Assembly (NCBI RefSeq): GCF_010093025.1
Contig: NZ_CP048114.1
Coordinates: forward strand, 2,108,001-2,172,000
DNA: 64,000 nt
From: Edaphobacter sp. 12200R-103
GTDB taxonomy: Bacteria > Acidobacteriota > Terriglobia > Terriglobales > Acidobacteriaceae
Direction of reading: 5' to 3'
The position numbers were made by a program, and so were the translations under genes. Below are positions 34,416 to 42,573 of the stretch, one piece after another. Below the pieces are notes generated by a model that ran no database searches, had not been told where the DNA came from, and saw only the letters and a list, made by a program, of their open reading frames with translations. Numbering within the stretch: position 1 is the stretch's first letter; each line of letters opens with the position of its first letter.

Positions 34416-35504
34416 ATGGCGAAGCCACTACGAAGTGACGATCTACATCCAGCCAGTGTGCAGTTTTCTCATTTCGGAATTCTGCATGACGGACAGCAAA
34501 GCAAGGGATCGTTATTTACATCCGTCACCATCAATGTGATTCTGGCAATTATCATTTGCATCGTTGGTGCCGCTGCCAAGAAAACAGTTGATGAGCAGCG
34601 TCACCTGCAGGAAATTACCCTTTCGCTTCCTCTGAAGCCGATAGAGCCGATCAGACCGAAGCCGATTCCGAAGCCTCTCCCTCCCCCTCCCGTGGTCAAG
34701 ACCGCACCGCCGAAGATTTCTATGCCTCAGGTGAAAGAGCCAGAACCGGTCAAAACGGTGGAGGTAAAGATGCCGCAGCCTGCCCCTGCGGTTCCGGCGC
34801 CTCCCAAACGGGTCATAGCTCCGGCAGCACCCAAACCGGTGTCGCTGGCCCACCCGCAGGCTGCATCTGTAGTGAATAATTCAGCCCATCCGACGCCTGT
34901 CGCACTGGGCCGTCCAGATAACCCGATTGCGCCCTCCAATCGGCCCGCAACGGCAACAATCGATCTTGGCCAACGTGGAATGCCGGGTATGCCCGCCTCC
35001 AATACGGGTACGGGCCCTCGCGCCACGGCGGTCAACCTCGGTTCAGGCAATGCGGGAAGCCAGCATATGGCGGGCAATGGAGCCCGACCGGTACAGGGTG
35101 TCAAGCTAGGAGTTCCTGGTGGGACAGGTCCCCTGAACTCGACCAGTCGCAGCACGGCGGTGGGCCCAGTGAATCTGGGCCAGGCAGCACCTCCGCCGAT
35201 GCCGAAACCTGCGGCTCCCTCCCGAAGCGCAGCTCATCCTCCCAAGGTGCTGTATAAACCTCGTCCCCAGTACACACAGGAGGCCATTCAGCTCCGCATT
35301 GAAGGAACTGTCTCGGTTCGCGTCCGCGTCTCTTCTACGGGAGCGGTCCACGTGATCGGAGTTACCAGCGATCTCGGCCACGGGCTAGGCGAATCGGCCA
35401 TTCGCGCGGTTGAAGCAACCCGCTTCCAGCCGGCTACCGATGCCGGCGGAAGTCCGGTGGATTGGGAAGGTATCGTTAATGTCGCCTTCCAGCTTGCGGG
35501 CTAA
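34416..35504 (+). CDS. TonB-family protein with proline-rich linker
   Basis: The start at ATG 34416 has AAGGA nine bases upstream, giving 362 residues. One membrane segment (about 32-54) follows a 31-residue cytoplasmic tail. Next come a Pro/Lys-rich periplasmic linker (PIPKPLPPPP and similar, 70-130), a long Gly/Asn/Pro-rich spacer, and a TonB C-terminal domain (about 275-362: YTQEAIQLRIEGTVSVRVRVSSTG, then AIRAVEATRFQPA). TonB couples the proton gradient to outer-membrane receptors, but no exbB/exbD gene is adjacent, so this may be a variant energiser or an adapter. It is followed at 110 bp by the pseudo-M48 protein gene. Confidence 0.85.
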   Translation: MAKPLRSDDLHPASVQFSHFGILHDGQQSKGSLFTSVTINVILAIIICIVGAAAKKTVDEQRHLQEITLSLPLKPIEPIRPKPIPKPLPPPPVVKTAPPKISMPQVKEPEPVKTVEVKMPQPAPAVPAPPKRVIAPAAPKPVSLAHPQAASVVNNSAHPTPVALGRPDNPIAPSNRPATATIDLGQRGMPGMPASNTGTGPRATAVNLGSGNAGSQHMAGNGARPVQGVKLGVPGGTGPLNSTSRSTAVGPVNLGQAAPPPMPKPAAPSRSAAHPPKVLYKPRPQYTQEAIQLRIEGTVSVRVRVSSTGAVHVIGVTSDLGHGLGESAIRAVEATRFQPATDAGGSPVDWEGIVNVAFQLAG

Positions 35505-35614
35505 CCGCTGGCTGATGGAGGATTTAAGAGGCTTTTTTTACTAGATTTTGTTTGGTTACCTCATTGCACCAAGACATCATGGATGACCTAAGGTCACCGC
35601 AGGAGCCGCAACAC

Positions 35615-37519
35615 ATGATCTTTCGCAAACAACCTGCTGCCGGTCTGACACTGGCATTGCTCGCGACAGCTTTTTCGGGCTATAGCGCATCGGCGTTCCC
35701 TCTGGGCAAGAAGAAAGCCGCCCAGGAGCTTCCGGCAGCCAGACTTACGGCCAGCCAGAATCAACTGATCGATAAAGCGATTACCCGTGAAAAAGAGGTC
35801 ATCAAAGTCCTCAAGGATCGCGCTCCGCTCGTCGAAACCTATATCCAGAACATGCGCTCCGACAACCAGCTGGGGCAGGCTCCTCAATCGGACCAGCACT
35901 TCCTGGGACGCGTGGAGTTCGGGCGCATTATTGGCGGAGAGCAGTTCGATGTCAACGAGGCGACCTCAAGCGGCATCAATCGCGGCAAGTTCGGCTTCTT
36001 CCGTCACTCCGCCTCGTTCCTCACCGGGCTGGGAGACAGCCTGCACATGAGCTTCAGCTCGGTCGGCTTTATCCAGATGCTGTTGATCGACTCTAACGAC
36101 TTCGACCGACAGCACTACCAGTTCAGTTACGTTCGCAACGAGTTCCTGGGGAACACGCCTACGGCGGTCTTCGACGTTACCCCCATCGGCAAGAACAAGA
36201 CGGGCCGCTTCTTCGGACGTATCTGGGTGGAGACGCAGGGCGGCAACGTCGTTCGCTTCAACGGCAACTTCGGCGGTTCCGAGAAGGATTCGCGTGAGTA
36301 CTATCACTTCGACAGCTGGCGCACCAACGTTCAGCCCAACCTCTGGCTACCGACATCGATCTATGTAGAAGAGAGCGATCCCAAGAGCCCGAATCGTTCA
36401 CTGCAGTTCAAGGCGATTAACCACATCTGGGGCTATTCGCTGAAAGTACCGCAGAAGGAATCGGAGAATACCTCGATGGAGGTGGTGGGAGCCACCGACG
36501 TCAGCAATGAGGCGCAGGATGTCAGTCCGCTGGGAGCGCAACGCGCCTGGGTACAACAGGCCGAAGATAACGTTGTGGAACGGCTCTACCAGGCGGGGCT
36601 GCTGGATGCTCCAAGCGAGTTCGATAAGACTCTGGAGGCGCTGGCGACCAATATCCTGGCCTACAACAACATCACGCTTTCGAAGCCCGTCCGGGTCCGC
36701 ACGCTGCTAACAGAACCGTTGGAGTCGCTTTCGATCGGAAACACGATCATCCTCTCAAAGAGCCTGATCGATACGACAGCCATCCTCAGCCAGGATGGCG
36801 CCCAGCAGATGGGTGACCTGAATGCCCTGCTGGCCTTCCAGTTGGCTCACATCATTCTTGGGCACCGCCTGGACACCAAGTACGCCTTCAATGACCGTCT
36901 GCTCTTCCCGGCAAGCTCGGTCTTCGATCGCATTCCGATGCATCACACCCCGGAAGACAATGCGGCCGCGGCGAAGAAGGCAGTCGAGCTGCTGAATGCC
37001 AAGGAACTTGTGGGTGGGCAGCAGTACTTCGGCCTTTATCTGCAGCAGCTGCAGGAACGCGTGAAGCCCATAAAGGCGCTGAATGAACCGATGATCGGAG
37101 ACGGCCTGATCAAGAGCGACGACGATCTTACTTTCTGGATGGAGGCCCTGATCGCCAAGAGCCCGAAACTGAATATGGCAGACCTGAAGCAACAGGCAGC
37201 AATGCCACTGTCAAGCTTCCTGCGCCGCGATCCCTGGACAGATCAGTTGATCACACTGCACACGGGCTTCGAGCCGCTGCTCTCGCCTGCGGACAAGATG
37301 CCCTTCGAGATTACGCCGGTCTATATCAAGCTGAGCTACTACAAATCCCCGGCTGAGACCCCGGCGCCTCCAGCAGGCGCTGCAGCTCCAGGCGATCAGC
37401 AGGCTCCCGGAGCGGGTGCGCCCGCTCCGGCCAGTGGAACCGCAAACCCGCCGCAGGAGGCTGCCCCTGCAGGCCAAAACACACCAGCGACCGGAACAGC
37501 GAATCCGCCGCAGAATTAA
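35615..37519 (+). CDS. Secreted protein with degenerate M48-like metalloprotease domain
   Basis: ATG 35615 has AGGAG nine bases upstream and is followed by a signal peptide (about 1-28). The 634-residue protein has an unassigned N-terminal half (about 90-280) with many aromatic strands. Then, at about 370-470, it resembles peptidase M48 (SIGNTIILSKSLID, LNALLAFQLAHIILGH, EDNAAAAKKAVELLNA). The zinc motif HExxH-x4-H reads FQLAH-IILGH (408-417): the first His and the catalytic Glu are gone, His412 and His417 remain. It is therefore probably not an active protease. The tail (580-634) is Pro/Ala-rich, with the sequence GTANPPQ twice. It lies between a TonB-like gene and small beta-barrel genes, suggesting an envelope-assembly role, which is an inference. 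Confidence 0.72.
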   Translation: MIFRKQPAAGLTLALLATAFSGYSASAFPLGKKKAAQELPAARLTASQNQLIDKAITREKEVIKVLKDRAPLVETYIQNMRSDNQLGQAPQSDQHFLGRVEFGRIIGGEQFDVNEATSSGINRGKFGFFRHSASFLTGLGDSLHMSFSSVGFIQMLLIDSNDFDRQHYQFSYVRNEFLGNTPTAVFDVTPIGKNKTGRFFGRIWVETQGGNVVRFNGNFGGSEKDSREYYHFDSWRTNVQPNLWLPTSIYVEESDPKSPNRSLQFKAINHIWGYSLKVPQKESENTSMEVVGATDVSNEAQDVSPLGAQRAWVQQAEDNVVERLYQAGLLDAPSEFDKTLEALATNILAYNNITLSKPVRVRTLLTEPLESLSIGNTIILSKSLIDTTAILSQDGAQQMGDLNALLAFQLAHIILGHRLDTKYAFNDRLLFPASSVFDRIPMHHTPEDNAAAAKKAVELLNAKELVGGQQYFGLYLQQLQERVKPIKALNEPMIGDGLIKSDDDLTFWMEALIAKSPKLNMADLKQQAAMPLSSFLRRDPWTDQLITLHTGFEPLLSPADKMPFEITPVYIKLSYYKSPAETPAPPAGAAAPGDQQAPGAGAPAPASGTANPPQEAAPAGQNTPATGTANPPQN

Positions 37520-37634
37520 TTCGATCGTTCCCGGGGATCGCCCCAGCGGTCCCCCCTTTCGACCATCCAGCCAAAGATCATCTCGTCCTATCTTCGGCTC
37601 TTAGCCTGAAAGCCAAACATGGAGGAACACCGAG

Positions 37635-38189
37635 TTGAAACGTCTTTTTTCTCTTTTTTCCATAGCCTTTTTGCTAGGGACGACGGCCCAATACATGCAC
37701 GCCCAGGCTGCCCCCACAGCCATTCGTAACAGCTCGATCCAGCTCGGGGCAGGGTACTCCTTTGCATCGCCCGACTACGGCCAGAAGAAGATTCAGGGCT
37801 ATACGATCTATGGCACTTACAACTTCACCCGCCACTGGGGGATTGAAGGAGACATCCATCGACTGGACGTCATCACTCCGACCGACATTGGCGAAGACTC
37901 CTACCTTCTGGGACCGCGCTATTCCATGCGTTTTGGCCGCTTCATGCCCTACGGAAAGGGTCTGCTGGGCCTGGGCACCTTCAAAACCGATTATGATCCC
38001 CGATCTTTGCGGAAGAACTACTCCAACACCTACAAGATGTGGGCCGCCGGTGCAGGTGTGGACATGGTGGCAAGCCGTCACTGGAATATCCGCCTGATCG
38101 ATTTCGAGTATCAGAACTGGCCTGGGTTCGCCAAAAACGGACTGACTCCCTACGTCTTTACCTTTGGCGCAGCTTATACGTTCCGCTAA
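37635..38189 (+). CDS. Small outer-membrane beta-barrel protein
   Basis: The start is TTG 37635 with GGAGG nine bases upstream. The 184-residue protein has a signal peptide (about 1-25, cleavage near HAQA-A) followed by alternating aromatic/polar strands and a C-terminal TFGAAYTFR ending in an aromatic residue pair, the usual outer-membrane barrel signature. Eight strands are expected from the length (OmpA/OmpW-like domain). It is paralogous to the next gene: both share IQLGAGYS/LQVGAGFS, GPRYS and GLTP. The function is unknown. A perfect 15-bp hairpin separates the two genes. Confidence 0.82.
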   Translation: MKRLFSLFSIAFLLGTTAQYMHAQAAPTAIRNSSIQLGAGYSFASPDYGQKKIQGYTIYGTYNFTRHWGIEGDIHRLDVITPTDIGEDSYLLGPRYSMRFGRFMPYGKGLLGLGTFKTDYDPRSLRKNYSNTYKMWAAGAGVDMVASRHWNIRLIDFEYQNWPGFAKNGLTPYVFTFGAAYTFR

Positions 38190-38197
38190 GCTTGAAG

Positions 38198-38242
38198 AGA
38201 TGGGACTGCCGGCCGATAGAAAGAGAACCGGCAGTCCCATCT
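38198..38242 (+). other. Perfect 15-bp hairpin between paralogous barrel genes
   Basis: AGATGGGACTGCCGG (38198-38212) pairs with CCGGCAGTCCCATCT (38228-38242) around a 15-base loop. There is no T-run, so it is not a classical terminator. It may stabilise the upstream mRNA or tune downstream expression. Confidence 0.85.
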
Positions 38243-38299
38243 GAATCAGGCGTCTGGCCTGTCTGCAGGAATGATCAAGCCAGATCCAGGGGAACGTGA

Positions 38300-38827
38300 T
38301 TGGTTAAGAATATTTTTTTCGTTGCAGCCCTCCTCAGCACTCCGGCATTTCTTTTTGCGCAAGCCAGCCCCACAGGAATTCGCAGGGCTTCGCTGCAAGT
38401 CGGAGCAGGCTTCTCCAACGCAAATACGGACTATGTGCCGAACCGGGTGAACGGCACTACCATCTATGCGGACTATGATTTCTTCCATCATCTCGGACTG
38501 GAAGGAGAGTTCCGCTACCTTAAGGATGGGCGGAGCAACATCTACGAAAAGACCTACGGGGTAGGTCCACGCTACTCCCGCACCTATGGCCGTTTTTCCC
38601 CTTATGTAAAAGGTTTATATGGCCGGGGAGTCTTCAACTTCACCTATCGTGGCGAAAGGACAGCCAATCTGGCTTACAACCTGGTCGCCTTTGGAGGCGG
38701 AGTGGATTACCGGCTGTTGCGCCATGTCAACGTCCGCGGCGAGTATGAGTATCAGCGCTGGTTCGGCTTCCCGCTCCACGGTCTGACTCCTTCCGCTGTC
38801 ACCATAGGAGCCGCGTACCGTTTCTAG
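38300..38827 (+). CDS. Small outer-membrane beta-barrel protein, paralog of preceding gene
   Basis: The start is TTG 38300 with AGGGGA six bases upstream. The 175-residue protein has a signal peptide (about 1-20, cleavage after FAQA) and an eight-strand-sized barrel ending GAAYRF with the terminal Phe typical of outer-membrane proteins. It shares SPTGIRRASLQVGAGFS, GVGPRYSRTYGRFSPY and YEYQRWFGF with its upstream neighbour, so the pair arose by tandem duplication. Function unknown. A strong terminator follows directly. Confidence 0.82.
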   Translation: MVKNIFFVAALLSTPAFLFAQASPTGIRRASLQVGAGFSNANTDYVPNRVNGTTIYADYDFFHHLGLEGEFRYLKDGRSNIYEKTYGVGPRYSRTYGRFSPYVKGLYGRGVFNFTYRGERTANLAYNLVAFGGGVDYRLLRHVNVRGEYEYQRWFGFPLHGLTPSAVTIGAAYRF

Positions 38828-38843
38828 CCTGGAAAACGCATGA

Positions 38844-38876
38844 GAAAAGCCCCGGAGTCCTCCGGGGCTTTTCTCT
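38844..38876 (+). terminator. Rho-independent terminator after barrel gene pair
   Basis: GAAAAGCCCCGGAG (38844-38857) pairs with CTCCGGGGCTTTTC (38860-38873) in a GC-rich stem with a T-rich tail. It may be bidirectional, since the next gene is convergent. Confidence 0.9.
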
Positions 38877-38894
38877 CTTTATTTTTAAAATATT

Positions 38895-39491
38895 TTAGAA
38901 GTGGTACGCCATACCGACGGTCGGCATGGAGATGACCTCCCAGCGATTCGTCTTGAAGTTCGTCAGGCCGAAGTTCGGGGCCTTGGCCACGAAACCGCGA
39001 TACTCTACGCGCACATCCCAGCTGGGGCTCAGCTCGTAGGCAAGTCCGCCCCCAAACAGCGCACCAGGATTGGTGCTCTGACGCGTATCGAAGTTCGTCG
39101 TCCGATAGTCGCGGATAGGGGTAAAGATCAGGCCTCCAATTCCGCCCTCAACGAACGGATTGAAGTTACGGAAGTTCAGCGTATAGACGTACGCTGCCGT
39201 AATCTCCTGCTGGCGGGTATGGATGCGCACATTTGGAAGAAAGCTGGTGTTGAACTTGGAGTTGTACTGTGCGAAGGAGTAGTTCAGCTCAAGGGCGCTG
39301 CGGGGCGTCAGCATGTATCGGTAGCTTGCGAGGAATCCGACCGTCTTCGTCGTATCCAGCCGAACCGCATTTCCATTGACCTGCGGCGTAAATATCCCAA
39401 TCGCGCTAACGCTTGCGTCCTGCCGGCTCTCCTGCGCATAACCGAGAGATGCCACCAGCATCAGCGCGCCCAACAACATCATTTTCTTCAT
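38895..39491 (-). CDS. Outer-membrane beta-barrel protein
   Basis: The start is placed at ATG 39491 (MKKMMLLGALMLVASLGYAQ), which begins a clear signal peptide; the longer frame upstream has no signal. The 198-residue protein has alternating strands (GFLASYRYMLTPRSALELNYSF, EYRGFVAKAPNFGL) and a C-terminal GMAYHF with terminal Phe. It fits the OmpW/OmpA-like small barrel group (outer membrane beta-barrel domain). Function unknown. It is convergent with the barrel pair at 37.6-38.8 kb but is only distantly similar to them. Confidence 0.82.
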   Translation of the reverse strand: MKKMMLLGALMLVASLGYAQESRQDASVSAIGIFTPQVNGNAVRLDTTKTVGFLASYRYMLTPRSALELNYSFAQYNSKFNTSFLPNVRIHTRQQEITAAYVYTLNFRNFNPFVEGGIGGLIFTPIRDYRTTNFDTRQSTNPGALFGGGLAYELSPSWDVRVEYRGFVAKAPNFGLTNFKTNRWEVISMPTVGMAYHF

Positions 39492-39630
39492 GCTTCGCTT
39501 GATCCCCTTCGAAATCGTCCAGAACATAAGGTAGAGCTGCTGCCGGCAAAACTGCGCGCCGAGGGTAGCTTCCAGCCCCTTCGTCACTGTCCCTTCATTG
39601 TAACCGCACAACCTGCAACTATGGGATTCT

Positions 39631-39660
39631 GAAAGAGGAAAGGCCGGAGAGAACTCCGGC
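39631..39660 (-). terminator. Terminator of the LTXXQ/CpxP-like gene
   Basis: GCCGGAG (minus strand, 39660-39654) pairs with CTCCGGC (39649-39643) across a 4-base loop, followed by CTTTCCTCTTTC on the minus strand. Confidence 0.8.
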
Positions 39661-39717
39661 ACTTCCTCCCTTCCTGCCCTGGCAGAGGCTTTCCAGTTTG
39701 AGGAGGCGTTTCCCTGC

Positions 39718-40164
39718 TTATTGCGGGGGAGCCTGCTCCTGCTGACGATTCCGCATTCTTCCTCGCCTCTGCGCCTGCATGGCATCGAACTTCGGCTTCT
39801 GTTCATCCGTCAGGACGCCGCGAATCCTGTCCTGCGACGACTTGCGAAGATCCATCATTTTTGTGCGGCGCTGATCCTGGGAGAGCGTGCTGTCGTTGCG
39901 CAGCGCCATCATCTGCTGACTTGTGTCCTGCTGGATCGACTTCACCTGCGACTGCTGGTCCGCCGTAAGGTTCAACTTCTTCGTCAGCATTTCAAGCTGG
40001 CGGGCCTGCATGTGTTCTGCCCTGCCGCCCTGCTGGGCTTCTGCCTGCGGAGCCGGCTGAGGAGCAGCATCCTGCGCCTTCGCCGGAATCACGGTAACCG
40101 CGCCGCAGAGGAATGTGGCGAGCGCGATCTGCGTACATGCCTTATACAAATGCTTCTTCATCAT
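39718..40164 (-). CDS. LTXXQ/CpxP-Spy-like periplasmic protein
   Basis: The start at ATG 40164 has AGG eight bases upstream and is followed by a signal peptide (about 1-30, cleavage near AKA-Q). The 148-residue mature helical protein has the pattern of the CpxP/Spy family: LTKKLNLTADQQSQVKSIQQDTSQQMMALRND and RIRGVLTDEQKPKFDAM, with an LTxxQ-like motif twice (LTADQ, LTDEQ). Family members are small periplasmic chaperones or stress sensors that bind unfolded or metal-stressed proteins. The C-terminus is Gln/Arg-rich (RRGRMRNRQQEQ). It lies downstream of the lysR gene on the same strand. Confidence 0.82.
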   Translation of the reverse strand: MMKKHLYKACTQIALATFLCGAVTVIPAKAQDAAPQPAPQAEAQQGGRAEHMQARQLEMLTKKLNLTADQQSQVKSIQQDTSQQMMALRNDSTLSQDQRRTKMMDLRKSSQDRIRGVLTDEQKPKFDAMQAQRRGRMRNRQQEQAPPQ

Positions 40165-40277
40165 CGACATCACCTCGCAAGATTGAGGAACTAAGCTCCG
40201 GGCCCGGAAACTCTCTCTTTCAAACGTGGTTCCAGCCGGAATGTTCCGCGGACAAAGCAGAAATTCGTCGTGACCGA

Positions 40278-41195
40278 TCACCGCTCCGGGTGGAAACAGT
40301 ACGGATCGCCCTGGGATGCGGCGTACGACTCCACGACCTTGAGAAAGGCCATGGCCGCATGCGAGAGGTTCGCCTGCTTGCGGTAAACCAGGCGCAGCTT
40401 CCTCTCGGTCTGCAGCTCCGGGACCTCCAGCATGACCAAAGCACCGCTCCTGAGCTCCGGAACCGCCGTCAGCCGCGGTACCAGAGCGATACCGTTGCCC
40501 ATCTCGACAAAGCGTTTGATGGCCTCGAGGGAAGGCAGCTCCACTCCCATCTGCAGAGGAGTCTTATGCTTTTTGAAGGTCTGGATAACCTTCTGGCGCT
40601 GCGGTGACGGAATGTTGTGCGCGATGAAGTTCTGTGTCCCCAGCTGCCGGATGGAGACCTTCCCTGCCCCAGCCAGAGGATGACGGGGGTTGACCACCAG
40701 CGCCAGCTCGTCCCGATAGACCACGATCGACCGGATCTGGCTGTCGTCGGGCCGGAAGGAGAGCACGCCAAATTCGACCGAGTGCATCAGGACCTCATCG
40801 GGGATACGGCTGGCCAGCGTACGCTGAACGGCCAGCTTGATGCGGGGATTTTGGCGACGGAATTCGTCAAGTAGGGGAAGCAGATACAGGCTGGTGTACT
40901 CATTGGCCGCCAAATTGAGCCGGCCACGGTGCAGAGACCGCAGATCGGAGAGTGCTCCTGACGCTTCGCTCCTTAGATTCAACATCTTAGAGGCATATTC
41001 ACGCAGGACCTCGCCAGCATCGGTCAACGTCCCATCGCGCGAGGAGCGATCGAAGAGCACCTCGCCGATCTCGCCTTCGAGTTTGGCGATTGCCTGACTA
41101 ACGGCGGGCTGAGTACGATGGAGCCTGGAGGCGGCCCGCGAGAAACTGCGTTCTTCCGCTACAGCCAGAAACGTCTCCATCTGGACAAGATCCAC
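40278..41195 (-). CDS. LysR-family transcriptional regulator
   Basis: The 305-residue protein has the N-terminal winged HTH (MDLVQMETFLAVAEERSFSRAASRLHRTQPAVSQAIAKLE, 1-40) and an effector-binding domain typical of LysR regulators. It is divergent from leuA, and a LysR-type dyad with T-N11-A spacing (41271-41291) lies between them. It is therefore probably the regulator of the leu/ilv cluster, activated by a pathway intermediate such as isopropylmalate, as LysR-type LeuO/IlvY-like systems are. Effector identity is an inference. Confidence 0.92.
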   Translation of the reverse strand: MDLVQMETFLAVAEERSFSRAASRLHRTQPAVSQAIAKLEGEIGEVLFDRSSRDGTLTDAGEVLREYASKMLNLRSEASGALSDLRSLHRGRLNLAANEYTSLYLLPLLDEFRRQNPRIKLAVQRTLASRIPDEVLMHSVEFGVLSFRPDDSQIRSIVVYRDELALVVNPRHPLAGAGKVSIRQLGTQNFIAHNIPSPQRQKVIQTFKKHKTPLQMGVELPSLEAIKRFVEMGNGIALVPRLTAVPELRSGALVMLEVPELQTERKLRLVYRKQANLSHAAMAFLKVVESYAASQGDPYCFHPER

Positions 41196-41270
41196 TTTGT
41201 ACCTCGCTCCGGGCCGATGTCTCTGATGGCGCGAATACTTCGATTAGAAGTTTTGATACACGCGCAAACC

Positions 41271-41291
41271 ATCATAAGCCTGCGTTATGAT
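41271..41291. promoter_or_regulatory. LysR-type binding site upstream of leuA
   Basis: ATCATAA (41271-41277), seven bases, then TTATGAT (41285-41291) is a perfect dyad with 7-bp arms and contains the T-N11-A spacing of LysR boxes. It lies about 75 bases from the divergent LysR start and just upstream of leuA. Confidence 0.7.
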
Positions 41292-41308
41292 AACGTGCAG
41301 GATCGAAA

Positions 41309-42499
41309 GTGACTAGAGCTATGCAGAATCCTAACCAGATCGTCTTCTTCGATACCACCCTTCGCGACGGCGAACAGTCCCCCGGCTGTACGATGCATCT
41401 TGACGAGAAGTTGCGTATGGCACATCAGCTGCGCGACCTCGGCGTCGACATTCTCGAGGCCGGGTTCGCCATCGCCTCCGAAGGCGACTTTGAGGCCGTC
41501 GAGACCATCGCACGCGAGGTGACCGGAACCCGCATTGCTTCGCTGGCACGTTGTAAGCGCGAAGATATTGACGCTGCCGGACGCGCCATTCAGGCCGCGA
41601 AGTCGAATCGCATCCACACTTTTCTCGCCTCGTCCGATCTGCATCTCGAATACAAGCTGCGTATCTCCCGCGAGCAGGCGCTCGACCAGACCGCAGAATC
41701 CATACGCCAGGCTCTGACCTACACCGACGACGTCGAGTTTTCGACCGAAGACGGCACCCGCACCGATCCGGATTTTCTTGTAAAGATGATCACTGTCGCA
41801 GTGCAGGCTGGAGCGACGACCATCAATATTCCCGATACGGTCGGCTACACCACTCCTGCGGAGTACGAGGCGACCTTCCGGATGGTGCGCGAGCGCGTTC
41901 CGGGAATCGAGAATGTGATTCTGTCGACCCACTGCCACGACGACCTAGGAATGGCGGTCGCCAATACGCTGGCCGGAATTCAGGGCGGGGCGCGGCAGGT
42001 CGAGTGCGCCATTAATGGAATCGGTGAACGGGCGGGAAATGCCGCTCTGGAAGAGGTCGCCGCTGCCCTGATGGTTCGCCGCGACAAGTTCCCCTACGCG
42101 AACAATATCAAGCTCGAACAGCTTTATCCGACCAGCCAGATGCTGGCCCAGTGCATCAGCTTCGGAGCTGCTCCGAACAAAGCCGTCGTTGGAGCGAATG
42201 CATTTGCCCATGAATCCGGAATCCACCAGCACGGCATGCTGGCCAATCCGCTGACCTACGAGATTATGACGCCGTCCTCGGTCGGTGCGGGAAGCACGAA
42301 CCTTGTGCTCGGCAAGCACTCAGGCCGCCGAGCGCTGGCCGACCGCCTGGAGAAGCTCGGCCACAGTCTCACGCGCGAACAGCTCGACGAGGTGTATCAC
42401 CGCTTTACCGAGTTGGCCGATCGCAAAAAATCCATCTACGACCAGGACATTCTGGGGCTGTTGAAGGCCGAAAAGTCCCCCGTCGCAGCAACGACCTAG
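41309..42499 (+). CDS. leuA: 2-isopropylmalate synthase lacking the C-terminal regulatory domain
   Basis: LeuA condenses acetyl-CoA with 2-ketoisovalerate in the first leucine-specific step. The start is GTG 41309 (AGGA six bases upstream), with ATG 41321 as an alternative. The 396-residue protein has the catalytic barrel (FFDTTLRDGEQSPG, STHCHDDLGMAVANTL with the metal-binding HxH-type residues, NGIGERAGNAALEE) and the subdomain AFAHESGIHQHG. It ends at about the point where typical LeuA (about 520 residues) begins its allosteric LeuA-dimer domain. Downstream sequence to leuB does not encode that domain. It may therefore be feedback-insensitive, or regulated only by transcription. A homocitrate or citramalate synthase is less likely given the leuBCD context. 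Confidence 0.9.
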   Translation: MTRAMQNPNQIVFFDTTLRDGEQSPGCTMHLDEKLRMAHQLRDLGVDILEAGFAIASEGDFEAVETIAREVTGTRIASLARCKREDIDAAGRAIQAAKSNRIHTFLASSDLHLEYKLRISREQALDQTAESIRQALTYTDDVEFSTEDGTRTDPDFLVKMITVAVQAGATTINIPDTVGYTTPAEYEATFRMVRERVPGIENVILSTHCHDDLGMAVANTLAGIQGGARQVECAINGIGERAGNAALEEVAAALMVRRDKFPYANNIKLEQLYPTSQMLAQCISFGAAPNKAVVGANAFAHESGIHQHGMLANPLTYEIMTPSSVGAGSTNLVLGKHSGRRALADRLEKLGHSLTREQLDEVYHRFTELADRKKSIYDQDILGLLKAEKSPVAATT

Positions 42500-42573
42500 A
42501 GGCCCGGCTTCAGCAGCGGCTTCGACAGACAAGAAGGGCTTAGCCCTCACTACCTCATCCAGAAGGAAAGCGA

